DNA of 36,190 bases. Source: Pantanalinema sp. Lineage in GTDB: Bacteria > Cyanobacteriota > Sericytochromatia > S15B-MN24 > UBA4093. Under the pieces are notes generated by a model that was not told the DNA's origin, did not search any database, and worked only from the letters and a program-made list of their open reading frames with translations. Positions 29,860 through 36,190 of the stretch are shown piece after piece. The first letter of the stretch is position 1. Each line of letters begins with the position of its first letter. Location: positions 1-36,190 of the forward strand of contig DATNQI010000100.1 of the NCBI GenBank assembly GCA_036704125.1, given 5' to 3'. The position numbers and the translations under genes are program-made.

Positions 29860-30681
29860 TCAGCGCCGAGAGAGCAATTCGCTGCGGGAGAACTTGCGCA
29901 CCGCGAGGAAGACCAGCCCGGCGTCGACGAGCCAGAAGACCGCGCCGAGCGCGATCGCAACCCATGTGCTGAGGTACAGGACGCCGGTCGCTTGCCCCAC
30001 CACCAGCCCGAGGACGACGAGCACCAGGCTGCCTGCCGCCTGGTTGGCCTCCATGAAGGTGCTGACCTTGGTGGAGACCAGGACGGTGGCGGCCATGCCC
30101 ATGACGGCGATCGCGGGGGTGACCCACAGCATCATGGGCCACCACTGGGCGGTCGGGAACCAGAGGCGCCCCATCACGTCGTAGCCGGCCGCGTTGGTCA
30201 CCACCGCGTAGACGGCGAAGCTGCCCCACGCGAGCAGCACCGCCGGCACCACGGCCGCGAGCGTCTTGCCGACGAAGAGCTCGGCGTCGGTGGCCGGAGT
30301 GTAGAGCAGGGCCTCGAGGGTCTTGCGCTCCTTCTCGCCGGCGAAGGAGTCGGCTCCCACGATGGTGGAGAGCATCATCGGCAGGACCAGGAACATGGGC
30401 GCCATCAGGTAGCCGAGCATCAGCGTGACCATGGTCTGGCGATCGCTGAGGCCCGAAAGCTCGCGGGCGACGGCCGGGGGCATGTGCTGCCGAAGCTGCG
30501 CGAGCGTCTCGGCGGTCTTGGCCCCCTGCAGATCGCCCTGGCCCGAGGCGAAGAGGATGATGAGCGGCAGGACGACCACGAAGATGAGGGGGACCGTCAG
30601 TGAAGGCACGATCGCCGCGCGGTTCCGCGACACCTCCATCAGGTCCTTCTTGGCGATCGCCTTGATCCGGCGCCAGTTCAT
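29860..30681 (-). CDS. ABC-2 type permease (NatB-like)
   Basis: 273 residues from ATG 30681, in an ATGA overlap with the ATPase gene. It begins with the amphipathic RRIKAIAKKDLMEVSRNR typical of ABC-2 permeases, then a helix at about 27-47, a polar loop (48-100), and five further helices. The central DSFAGEKERKTLEALLYTP block, between helices, is the ABC-2/NatB signature. With the ATPase it forms an exporter; NatAB of B. subtilis exports Na+, but relatives move lipids, antibiotics or peptides. In this setting export of an antimicrobial peptide is plausible. Confidence 0.88.
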   Translation of the reverse strand: MNWRRIKAIAKKDLMEVSRNRAAIVPSLTVPLIFVVVLPLIILFASGQGDLQGAKTAETLAQLRQHMPPAVARELSGLSDRQTMVTLMLGYLMAPMFLVLPMMLSTIVGADSFAGEKERKTLEALLYTPATDAELFVGKTLAAVVPAVLLAWGSFAVYAVVTNAAGYDVMGRLWFPTAQWWPMMLWVTPAIAVMGMAATVLVSTKVSTFMEANQAAGSLVLVVLGLVVGQATGVLYLSTWVAIALGAVFWLVDAGLVFLAVRKFSRSELLSRR

Positions 30682-31625
30682 GCGTGCACCTCTCTTTCTT
30701 GCCGCTGGAGCTTGAAGTAGATGTCCGACAGGGAGGCCTCGTGGGGCTGGACCCGGCGGATCTCGGCCCCTTCCCCGACCAGGGCGCTGACGAGCCCCGC
30801 GATGCGCCGCTCGTCCGAGAGGCGTGCCGAGAGCACCAGGCCCGAGAGGCCGGCCTCCTGGATGCCTTGGAGCTCCAGGATGCGCTCGACCACGCCTTCC
30901 CGGGGCTGCGTGAGGAACTCGACCTCGACGCGATGCCCCTCGCCCAGCCGGCCGGCGAGCTCGGCGACCGTGCCTGCGGCGAGCAGGTGCCCGCGGTTGA
31001 AGAGGGCCACGCGATCGCAGAGGCGCTCGGCCTCTTGCAACTGGTGGGTGCAAAGGAAGATCGTGCGACCTTCCTCGCGGCTCAGCTGCTCGACAAGGTC
31101 GATCACCTGCTGGGCCGATTCCGGGTCGAGGCCCGCGGTCGGCTCGTCCAGGAAGAGCAGGGAGGGCTCGTGCAGGAGGGCGCGGGCGATCGCGAGGCGC
31201 TGCTTCATACCCTTGCTGAAGCCCCCGGCCCTGGTGTCGGCGCGCGCCTCGAGGCCGAGCAGGGACAGGAGCCGCGCGATCCTGCCTTCGATCTCGCGGT
31301 TTGGAACCCCGTACATCTGGGCGAAGATCGATAGGTTTTCCCGGGCGGAAAGCCGCTCGTAGAGCGAGGGCGTCTCGGTCAGGACTCCCGTCTGGGCGCG
31401 CAGGGCGCTGCCGTCGACGGTCGGGTCGAGCCCGAGCACGCGGCTCTTGCCGCGCGTGGGCTGAAGCAGGCCGTTGAGGAGCCGCACGGTGGTGGTCTTG
31501 CCCGCGCCGTTCGGCCCGAGGACCCCGAAGACTTCCCCCGGCTTGACCTGGAAGCTCAGGCCGTCCACGGCGCGGATCTCTCCGAAGGTGAGGGCGAGGT
31601 CTTCGACTTCGATGGCCATGGTCAT
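30678..31625 (-). CDS. ABC transporter ATPase (NatA-like)
   Basis: 315 residues from ATG 31625 with AAAGGA seven bases upstream. Walker A GPNGAGKTTT at 37-46, signature FSKGMKQRLAIARAL, Walker B LLFLDEPTAGLD and H-loop TIFLCTHQL are all present. The C-terminal 90 residues form the extra beta domain found in ABC-2 exporters with the NatA/CcmA-like DUF4162 end (VQPHEASLSDIYFKL). It powers the permease encoded next, with overlapping stop and start. Confidence 0.94.
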   Translation of the reverse strand: MTMAIEVEDLALTFGEIRAVDGLSFQVKPGEVFGVLGPNGAGKTTTVRLLNGLLQPTRGKSRVLGLDPTVDGSALRAQTGVLTETPSLYERLSARENLSIFAQMYGVPNREIEGRIARLLSLLGLEARADTRAGGFSKGMKQRLAIARALLHEPSLLFLDEPTAGLDPESAQQVIDLVEQLSREEGRTIFLCTHQLQEAERLCDRVALFNRGHLLAAGTVAELAGRLGEGHRVEVEFLTQPREGVVERILELQGIQEAGLSGLVLSARLSDERRIAGLVSALVGEGAEIRRVQPHEASLSDIYFKLQRQEREVHA

Positions 31626-31644
31626 GCGTACATCCTTTCGGGAG

Positions 31645-32532
31645 CTAGCCGAGCGACGCGGTGCCGACGGCCGAGAGGCGGCCCGTCCGGTCCAGGACCC
31701 AGACGCCGAGCGCGAGCAGCCCCATGCCGATCACGCCGAGCGCCCCGCCGATGAACGTGTGGTAGGAGAGCACCAGGAGGCTCAGGACGAACGACACGCT
31801 CTGGTTGATCAGCCCGTGGGCGTAGCTCGCCACGAAGATGCTGCCCGAGGCGTAGTAGAGCCATGCGAGCACCGCTCCCGAGAGGACGCAGAAGAGGGTC
31901 ATCATGAGGATGCCCAGCACCGGATGGCCGGGGTAGTTGTAGCCCATGGCGATGAGCGGGGCGTGCCAGAGCCCCCAGATGACGCCGTGCAGCGCCAGGG
32001 CCCTGCGCGAGCCGAGCGGCAGCAGCCTGGGCAAGAGGTAGCCGCGCCAGCCGTACTCCTCGCCGAAGAGGGCAGGAAGGCCGAGGATGGGCCCCAGCAC
32101 GATCCCCTGCAGCGCGGCGACGCCCAGGAAGGCCGGGCCCGTCAGGCCGAGGGGTTTACCCGCCTGCTCGGCGAGCCTGGTCATCATCGCCTGGGCCTTG
32201 GTCAGCCCCGTGTCGAGCGAGAGCCAGGGGGTGAGGGCCGAGAGCCCGAACGAGAGAATCACCCAGCCGAGCACGAGGCCCACGGCGATCGCGTAGTAGC
32301 GCTTCTTGCCCAGGCACAGCCCGCTGCCCTTGAAACCTTCCTTGGTCACCCACTTCCGGAACACCACCGCCACCATGGCGGGGAAGAGCATCTGGAGGCT
32401 CGCGCCGATGGCGAAGGCCTTGGGGTTGGAGAGGCCGCCCTGGAAGAAGACCCAGGCGTTCATGGCCCAGGTCAGGGCGAAGACGACGGCGAGGTACCAG
32501 CCGACGGGTTTCCAGTTCATGGTCGGGGTCAT
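31645..32532 (-). CDS. CPBP-family intramembrane metalloprotease
   Basis: 295 residues from ATG 32532, AAGGAG eight bases upstream. About eight membrane helices. The three CPBP (Abi/CaaX-like) motifs are complete: EExxxR as Glu158-Glu159-Arg163 (FGEEYGWRGYLLPRL), FxxxH-like His190 (WGLWHAPL), and His239xxxAsn243 (YAHGLIN). CPBP proteins are related to Rce1; in Gram-positive bacteria several protect against bacteriocins or process peptides. First gene of the five-gene cassette, 19 bases before the ATPase gene. Confidence 0.92.
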   Translation of the reverse strand: MTPTMNWKPVGWYLAVVFALTWAMNAWVFFQGGLSNPKAFAIGASLQMLFPAMVAVVFRKWVTKEGFKGSGLCLGKKRYYAIAVGLVLGWVILSFGLSALTPWLSLDTGLTKAQAMMTRLAEQAGKPLGLTGPAFLGVAALQGIVLGPILGLPALFGEEYGWRGYLLPRLLPLGSRRALALHGVIWGLWHAPLIAMGYNYPGHPVLGILMMTLFCVLSGAVLAWLYYASGSIFVASYAHGLINQSVSFVLSLLVLSYHTFIGGALGVIGMGLLALGVWVLDRTGRLSAVGTASLG

Positions 32533-32558
32533 GGGCGAGGCTCCTTTTTAAGTCGATG

Positions 32559-32568
32559 TCTAATTAGA
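32559..32568. promoter_or_regulatory. 10-bp palindrome at the cassette promoter
   Basis: TCTAATTAGA, a perfect palindrome in an AT-rich stretch. It touches the -10 box (32573-32568) and covers the expected transcription start, the ideal place for a repressor such as the SdpR-like protein encoded in the same cassette. Confidence 0.5.
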
Positions 32569-32595
32569 TGATAATCGAAATAAGGAGCGAATCAA
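32568..32595 (-). promoter_or_regulatory. Promoter of the CPBP-ABC-sdpRI cassette
   Basis: Minus-strand TTGATT (32595-32590), 16-nt spacer, TATCAT (32573-32568); start near 32561, about 30 bases before the CPBP ATG. It lies directly after the terminator of the HEAT gene. Confidence 0.7.
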
Positions 32596-32604
32596 CCCCC
32601 ACCG

Positions 32605-32638
32605 CAAAAAAAGAGTGGCCGTGGGTTATCCCACGGCC
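32605..32638 (-). terminator. Intrinsic terminator containing a stop codon
   Basis: 9-bp stem (32617-32625 with 32630-32638), TTAT loop, then a U-rich tract (32605-32612 on the other strand). The TAA of the HEAT gene (32628-32626) is in the loop, so one arm of the stem is coding. Confidence 0.9.
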
Positions 32639-33492
32639 TGCTTGGTCAATTTTCCGAGGGCGTCGAGCATCTCGCGCCGCGAGGAGTCGTCCTCGATCGC
32701 GTCGATGGTCTCGCTGAGCCAGGGGATGGCCCGGGGGTCGCCGATAGCGGCGAGGGCCTCGGCGCATGCGGCGCGTACCAGGGCATCCGGGTCGCGCAGG
32801 CGCGAGCCGAGGGGCTCGAGGGCGCCCGGGTCCGCGAAGCGCCCGAGGGCGTGGGCGGCGCGGGCGCGCACGTAGGGGTCGGGGTCTTCCAGGGCGCCGA
32901 CGACGCTCGTGAACTCGACGGGGCCGCGCGAAGCCAGGGCGTCGACCGCGCGGGCGCGCAGGCCGGCATCGGGCGAGAGGAGCTGGGAGACGAGGGCCTG
33001 GTGGGCCTGCTGGTCGGCCGTGCCGAGGGTGACCATGGCCGCCTGGCGCATGGCCTCGACCCTGGGATCGCTCGAGGGCACCATCGCCTCGAGCGCGCCG
33101 AGGGCGCGCGGGTCGCCGATCATCGCCAGGGCCTCCATGGCGCCGAGCTGCATGGTGAGGCCGCCCTGCAGGGCCATCATGAGGATCTCGAGGGTCTCGG
33201 GGGCCTTGATCTTGGCGAGGGCCTCGGCGGCGAACGTCCTGAGCTCGGGGTCCTTGGACTGGATGGCCAGCAAGAGAGGCTGGATCCCGCTCGGAAGCCC
33301 CAGGTTGCCGAGCCCGATGGCGGCGCTGCGCTTGACCTGGAGCTCGTCGTCGAAGGCGAGGGTCTGCATGAGGTACTCGACGACCGAAGGATTGTTGGAG
33401 AGGCCGAGCACGATGGCCGCCTGGGAGCGGACGGCGGGATCGGGGTCGCGCAGGTCGAAGATGACCGAGTCCAGCGAGATGTCTTCGTTCAA
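32626..33492 (-). CDS. HEAT-repeat protein, compact
   Basis: 288 residues from TTG 33492, fixed by AGGAGG five bases upstream. Nine or so HEAT-type repeats fill the whole protein, for example DLRDPDPAVRSQAAIVLGL, KDPELRTFAAEALAKI, GDPRALGALEAMV, EDPDPYVRARAAHALGRF and RDPDALVRAACAEALAAI. No catalytic motif, signal or membrane segment. Unlike the larger HEAT protein at 7343 it shows no block duplication. The radical SAM gene ends 18 bases upstream on the same strand, so the two are probably co-transcribed and may work together. Confidence 0.85.
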   Translation of the reverse strand: MNEDISLDSVIFDLRDPDPAVRSQAAIVLGLSNNPSVVEYLMQTLAFDDELQVKRSAAIGLGNLGLPSGIQPLLLAIQSKDPELRTFAAEALAKIKAPETLEILMMALQGGLTMQLGAMEALAMIGDPRALGALEAMVPSSDPRVEAMRQAAMVTLGTADQQAHQALVSQLLSPDAGLRARAVDALASRGPVEFTSVVGALEDPDPYVRARAAHALGRFADPGALEPLGSRLRDPDALVRAACAEALAAIGDPRAIPWLSETIDAIEDDSSRREMLDALGKLTKQAVG

Positions 33493-33510
33493 GAGGGCCT
33501 CCTGCGGCGA

Positions 33511-34335
33511 TCAGTGCTGGGTGTCGGCCGGTCTGAAGACCGACACGACCTTGAGACCCGTCAGGCGCCTGAGCTCGTCCTCGATGGCCATGGCCTCGTC
33601 TCGATCCAGGTGCTTGAGGGGAATGGCGGGATAGGGGGCGACGTCGTAGTTGCCGCGCGCCTCGACGAACCAGCCCTGCGGCACCGGGCGGGTGGGGGTG
33701 TTGAGCTGCACCTCGTCCGGGCGGATCCGGTTCAGGATCTCGGCGAAGGCCTCGAGCTCCTTGCGGTTCTGGGGCATGAACATCATCTGGATGGCCAGGT
33801 AGCCCTGGTACTCGGCGCGCAGGGCGAGGATCCCCTCCACGATGGAGTCGACCGTCACGCCCTCGACCGGCCGGTCGATGACCTGGAGGGTGCGATCGTC
33901 GGCGGCGTCGAGCTTGCAGAAGACCTTCTCGGCCTTCGCCAGGTCGCGGCGCACCTGGGGATCCTTGAGGGTGGTCGAGTTGGTCAGCACCATGACGGGC
34001 TTGCCCGTGGCGGCGTGGATGCCGTCGATCACCTCGGCGAGGTTGGCGGCGAGGGTGGGCTCGCCGCTGCCCGAGAGGGTGACGATGTCCGCTTCCTGCC
34101 AGTTGCTGTCCTTCAGGTCGCTGAGGACCCGCTCGGTCGAGACGTAGACCTTGCGCTCGAGGGTCGGCACCTGGATCTTGCCGAGCTGGCAGTAGATGCA
34201 GCGGAAGGAGCAGATGCTGGTGCTGTAGAGCAGGTCGATCCCGAGGCTCATGCCGACGCGCCACGAGCGCACCGGACCGTAGACGGTCGAGACGTTCGGG
34301 ACAGCGGAGTCGGTTGAGGCGGTCGATGCTTTCAC
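33511..34335 (-). CDS. Radical SAM protein, wyosine-synthase-like (COG0731)
   Basis: 274 residues from GTG 34335 with GAGGA four to five bases upstream; the longer open frame upstream is antisense and lacks a ribosome site. The start YGPVRSWRVGMSLGIDLL and the cluster motif Cys42-x3-Cys46-x2-Cys49 (CSFRCIYC) fit the COG0731 radical SAM group, as do LSGSGEPTLA and MVLTNSTTL. The archaeal member Taw1 makes the wyosine base of tRNAPhe; bacterial members are mostly uncharacterised. The cluster reduces SAM to a 5'-deoxyadenosyl radical. The substrate here is unknown. The HEAT gene follows on the same strand. Confidence 0.88.
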   Translation of the reverse strand: MKASTASTDSAVPNVSTVYGPVRSWRVGMSLGIDLLYSTSICSFRCIYCQLGKIQVPTLERKVYVSTERVLSDLKDSNWQEADIVTLSGSGEPTLAANLAEVIDGIHAATGKPVMVLTNSTTLKDPQVRRDLAKAEKVFCKLDAADDRTLQVIDRPVEGVTVDSIVEGILALRAEYQGYLAIQMMFMPQNRKELEAFAEILNRIRPDEVQLNTPTRPVPQGWFVEARGNYDVAPYPAIPLKHLDRDEAMAIEDELRRLTGLKVVSVFRPADTQH

Positions 34336-34434
34336 GGGATCCTCGCAGGCGGGGGGCCGTGTCCAGTTTACCACCGCAGGGGCGGTTTTTACAGGGCGTT
34401 CGCGCCCCGATCGGGGCCCTCGGGCCGGGGGAGA

Positions 34435-34465
34435 TTGCCACCATCCCAGGGTCTTGGTGTAAGAT
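34435..34465 (+). promoter_or_regulatory. Possible promoter of the DUF2203 gene
   Basis: TTGCCA (34435-34440), a long 19-nt spacer and TAAGAT (34460-34465); start near 34472, about 60 bases before the TTG. Confidence 0.4.
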
Positions 34466-34534
34466 AACGGCCGAGATCCCGGCTGCCTTTCTGCCGGGCG
34501 GTCGCCCTCGGTGAGCCCAAGGAGGTTCTTTCGC

Positions 34535-34990
34535 TTGAAGCGGTTCAGTCTCGCGGAGGCCAATGCGATGATCCCCGCCCTGTCCCGGCGCCTCGACGCC
34601 GCTCAGGCGGAACTCGATCCTCTGCGCCTGAGCGTCAAGGAGGCCAACGACATCCTCCTGGCGCGCGAGTGGCGCATGCGCCTTGCCCGTCAGGACGGTG
34701 CCCCCCCGCTCTCCATGGCGGAGCTTTCGGCCGACTGGGACGAGGCCGCAGCCGACCTGTTCGCCATGCGCGAGCACCTCTGCGAGCGTGAGACGGCCTG
34801 GACCCGCCTCTTCGCCCGGGGGGGCGTGCTGGTGCGCGACCTGCGCAAGGGCGCGCTCGACATCCCAGCCGAGCACGACGGGCAGCCGGTCTGCTTCTGC
34901 TGGCAGCTAGGTCAGCCGAGCATCCATTACTGGCACCCGGTCGGTGCCCACGACGAGGCCGATCCGCGCCCGCTCACCGGGCAAGCCTGA
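34535..34990 (+). CDS. DUF2203 family protein
   Basis: 151 residues from TTG 34535; AAGGAGG at 34519-34525 fixes this start rather than the in-frame GTG at 34511, which contains the ribosome site. N-terminal KRFSLAEANAMIPAL is the usual opening of the family, followed by a helical middle region. The C-terminal VLVRDLRKGALDIPAEHDGQ and VCFCWQLGQPSIHYWHPVG match DUF2203 (glycine replaced by Ala in part of the GLVDFP-type motif). Function unknown; soluble. A terminator overlaps its stop codon. Confidence 0.85.
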   Translation: MKRFSLAEANAMIPALSRRLDAAQAELDPLRLSVKEANDILLAREWRMRLARQDGAPPLSMAELSADWDEAAADLFAMREHLCERETAWTRLFARGGVLVRDLRKGALDIPAEHDGQPVCFCWQLGQPSIHYWHPVGAHDEADPRPLTGQA

Positions 34991-35015
34991 TCACGCTGCA
35001 GGCGTGATCACTTTT
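34988..35015 (+). terminator. Terminator sharing two stop codons
   Basis: 9-bp stem (34988-34996 with 35002-35010), 5-nt loop, then CTTTTCT. The outer TGA/TCA of the stem are the stop codons of the DUF2203 gene (+) and queG (-). Confidence 0.8.
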
Positions 35016-36117
35016 CTCCAGCCAGCGCCCAGCGGACCTCCTCGATGACCGAGCCATCCGCTTCCGTCTCGAGGACCTGCTCGAGCGCATCACGGGCGCT
35101 GGCTCCGCCGATGCGCCCGAGGGCCCAGGCGGCGGCGCCGCGCACGCTCGAGTCGGCGTCCTCGCGCATGGCCTGGGCGAGCGCCGGCACGGTCGCGGGA
35201 TCCCCGAGGTTGCCGAGCGCGATCGCCGCGTTGCGGGCCATGCCGTGGCGCTTGGTGCGCTTGATGGGGCTGCCCTTGAAGCGGGCGCTGAATTCTTCCT
35301 GGGTCTGCGTGAGCAGCTCGACGAGATCGGGGTAGGCGCGCCCTTCCTTCGGGGAGTAGGCGGGCTCGGTGGCTTGCTCCGAGTGCTTGTTCCAGGGGCA
35401 AACCTCCTGGCAGAGGTCACAGCCGAAGACCCACTCGCCCATCAGGGGGCGCAGGTCGCGGGGGATCGGTCCGCGGTGCTCGATGGTCAGGTACGAGATG
35501 CAGCGCCGGGCGTCGACGACCCCGGGCGAGACGATGGCGCCGGTCGGGCAGGCGGGGATGCACCGGGTGCAGGTGCCGCACCGCACCGGGTGCGGGGCCT
35601 CGCTCACCGGCAAGGGGACGGCGGTGATGATCTCGGCGAGCAGGCCGTAGGATCCGCGCTTGGGGCTGATGATGCACCCGTTCTTGCCGATCCAGCCGAG
35701 GCCTGCGCGCTCGGCAACCGATCGCTCGAGCACGGGGCCCGTGTCCACGTAGGATCGCGCCACCGGATCGTCGAGGAGCCTGGCGAGCGCGCGCAGGCGC
35801 TCGGGGATGACGTCGTGGTAGTCGAGGCCGAGGGCGTAGCGGGCGATCCGCCCGCGCGGGACGTCCTGGGGCATGGGGCCGAGGGGGCCCGGGTCGTAGG
35901 CCATCCAGAGCGAGATCACCGAGTGGGCGCCGTTCACGACCTCGCGCGGGTCGCTGCGGCGATCCATGTTGCGGGTCATCCACTCCATGCCGGCGTGGTG
36001 GCCGGCCTCGACCCAGCGGCGGTAGGCCTCGGCGCCGCGGTAGGGCTCGGCGGGAGCGACGCCGACGGCGCTGAAGCCGAGGCTCTGGGCGTGAGAGACG
36101 AGGGTTTGCCAGTCCAA
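35008..36117 (-). CDS. queG: Epoxyqueuosine reductase
   Basis: 369 residues from TTG 36117, AAGGTG seven bases upstream. Cobalamin-binding N-terminal half with the catalytic Asp125 (RSYVDTGPVLERS) and RAGLGWIGKNGCIISP; two 4Fe-4S clusters from Cys180/183/186/190 (CGTCTRCIPACPTGAI) and Cys206/233/236/240 (CDLCQEVCPWN); then a C-terminal HEAT-like region (about 285-369, with GNLGDPATVPALAQAM and AAAWALGRIGG) that binds tRNA. QueG reduces epoxyqueuosine to queuosine at tRNA position 34. It is a stand-alone gene here; the PTPS/QueD-family genes are 18 kb away. Confidence 0.96.
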   Translation of the reverse strand: MDWQTLVSHAQSLGFSAVGVAPAEPYRGAEAYRRWVEAGHHAGMEWMTRNMDRRSDPREVVNGAHSVISLWMAYDPGPLGPMPQDVPRGRIARYALGLDYHDVIPERLRALARLLDDPVARSYVDTGPVLERSVAERAGLGWIGKNGCIISPKRGSYGLLAEIITAVPLPVSEAPHPVRCGTCTRCIPACPTGAIVSPGVVDARRCISYLTIEHRGPIPRDLRPLMGEWVFGCDLCQEVCPWNKHSEQATEPAYSPKEGRAYPDLVELLTQTQEEFSARFKGSPIKRTKRHGMARNAAIALGNLGDPATVPALAQAMREDADSSVRGAAAWALGRIGGASARDALEQVLETEADGSVIEEVRWALAGEK

Positions 36118-36137
36118 CGGGGTTCACCTTCTTCGTT

Positions 36138-36161
36138 CCCCGCCCCCCCGGTGGGGCGGGG
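36138..36161. repeat. GC-rich palindrome, copy 2
   Basis: CCCCGCCCC, 6-nt CCCGGT loop, GGGGCGGGG, upstream of queG. Same element as at 28789-28811 apart from one loop base. Confidence 0.6.
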
Positions 36162-36190
36162 CTAGGGGTGGGGGGATAAAATCGAGTTCC

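Overview
The window is 36.2 kb of GC-rich, gene-dense bacterial chromosome. It reads as free-living and core rather than phage or plasmid: I see no transposase, integrase, phage structural gene, CRISPR array, rRNA or tRNA. Several lipoproteins with clear lipoboxes, a Tim44-domain membrane protein and NDH-2 suggest a respiring, probably diderm bacterium. I cannot name the phylum from the sequence. GTG and TTG starts are common (Tim44 protein, pepP, the histidine kinase, both HEAT proteins, queG, DUF2203). Many -10 boxes read TATAAT or close to it, often as GGTATAAT. Three genes appear to be read from leaderless mRNAs.

Layout: 71-2440 holds a YiiX-like lipoprotein, a Tim44-domain gene behind what looks like a complete manganese (yybP-ykoY) riboswitch with its terminator, and a frameshifted PspC-like gene. 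2553-5316 is the tldD-tldE pair. 5334-11314 holds small unknown proteins, an RluD-type pseudouridine synthase, a 522-residue HEAT protein with an internal duplication, pepP and a nudL-type Nudix gene. 11325-16224 holds a GAF-GGDEF diguanylate cyclase, a small membrane protein, a 57-residue His-rich SEC-C protein, an Ntn-hydrolase-like lipoprotein, a small lipoprotein and a VWD-domain protein.

16455-18021 is a tightly overlapping operon of two different PTPS-family genes and a short-chain dehydrogenase, suggesting tetrahydropterin (biopterin-like) synthesis. 18018-21791 holds a small membrane protein, a LuxR-type regulator, a type III polyketide synthase and a divergent histidine kinase, with a perfect 10-bp inverted repeat in the AT-rich divergent region. 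21777-24685 is a redox pair: a flavin disulfide oxidoreductase and NDH-2. 24830-28751 has a lipoprotein, then an apparent K+ uptake operon (RCK_N protein, full TrkA-like RCK protein, KimA-like APC permease).

28901-32532 is a five-gene minus-strand cassette (CPBP protease, ABC ATPase, ABC permease, SdpR-like ArsR repressor, SdpI-like membrane protein) that looks like self-immunity or envelope defence without a visible toxin. 32626-36117 holds a second HEAT protein, a radical SAM protein, a DUF2203 protein and queG.

The strongest candidates for a new look are the riboswitch in front of a Tim44 gene, the PTPS-PTPS-SDR operon in which one PTPS lacks the catalytic His, the Sdp/ABC/CPBP cassette, and the type III PKS/LuxR/kinase locus.
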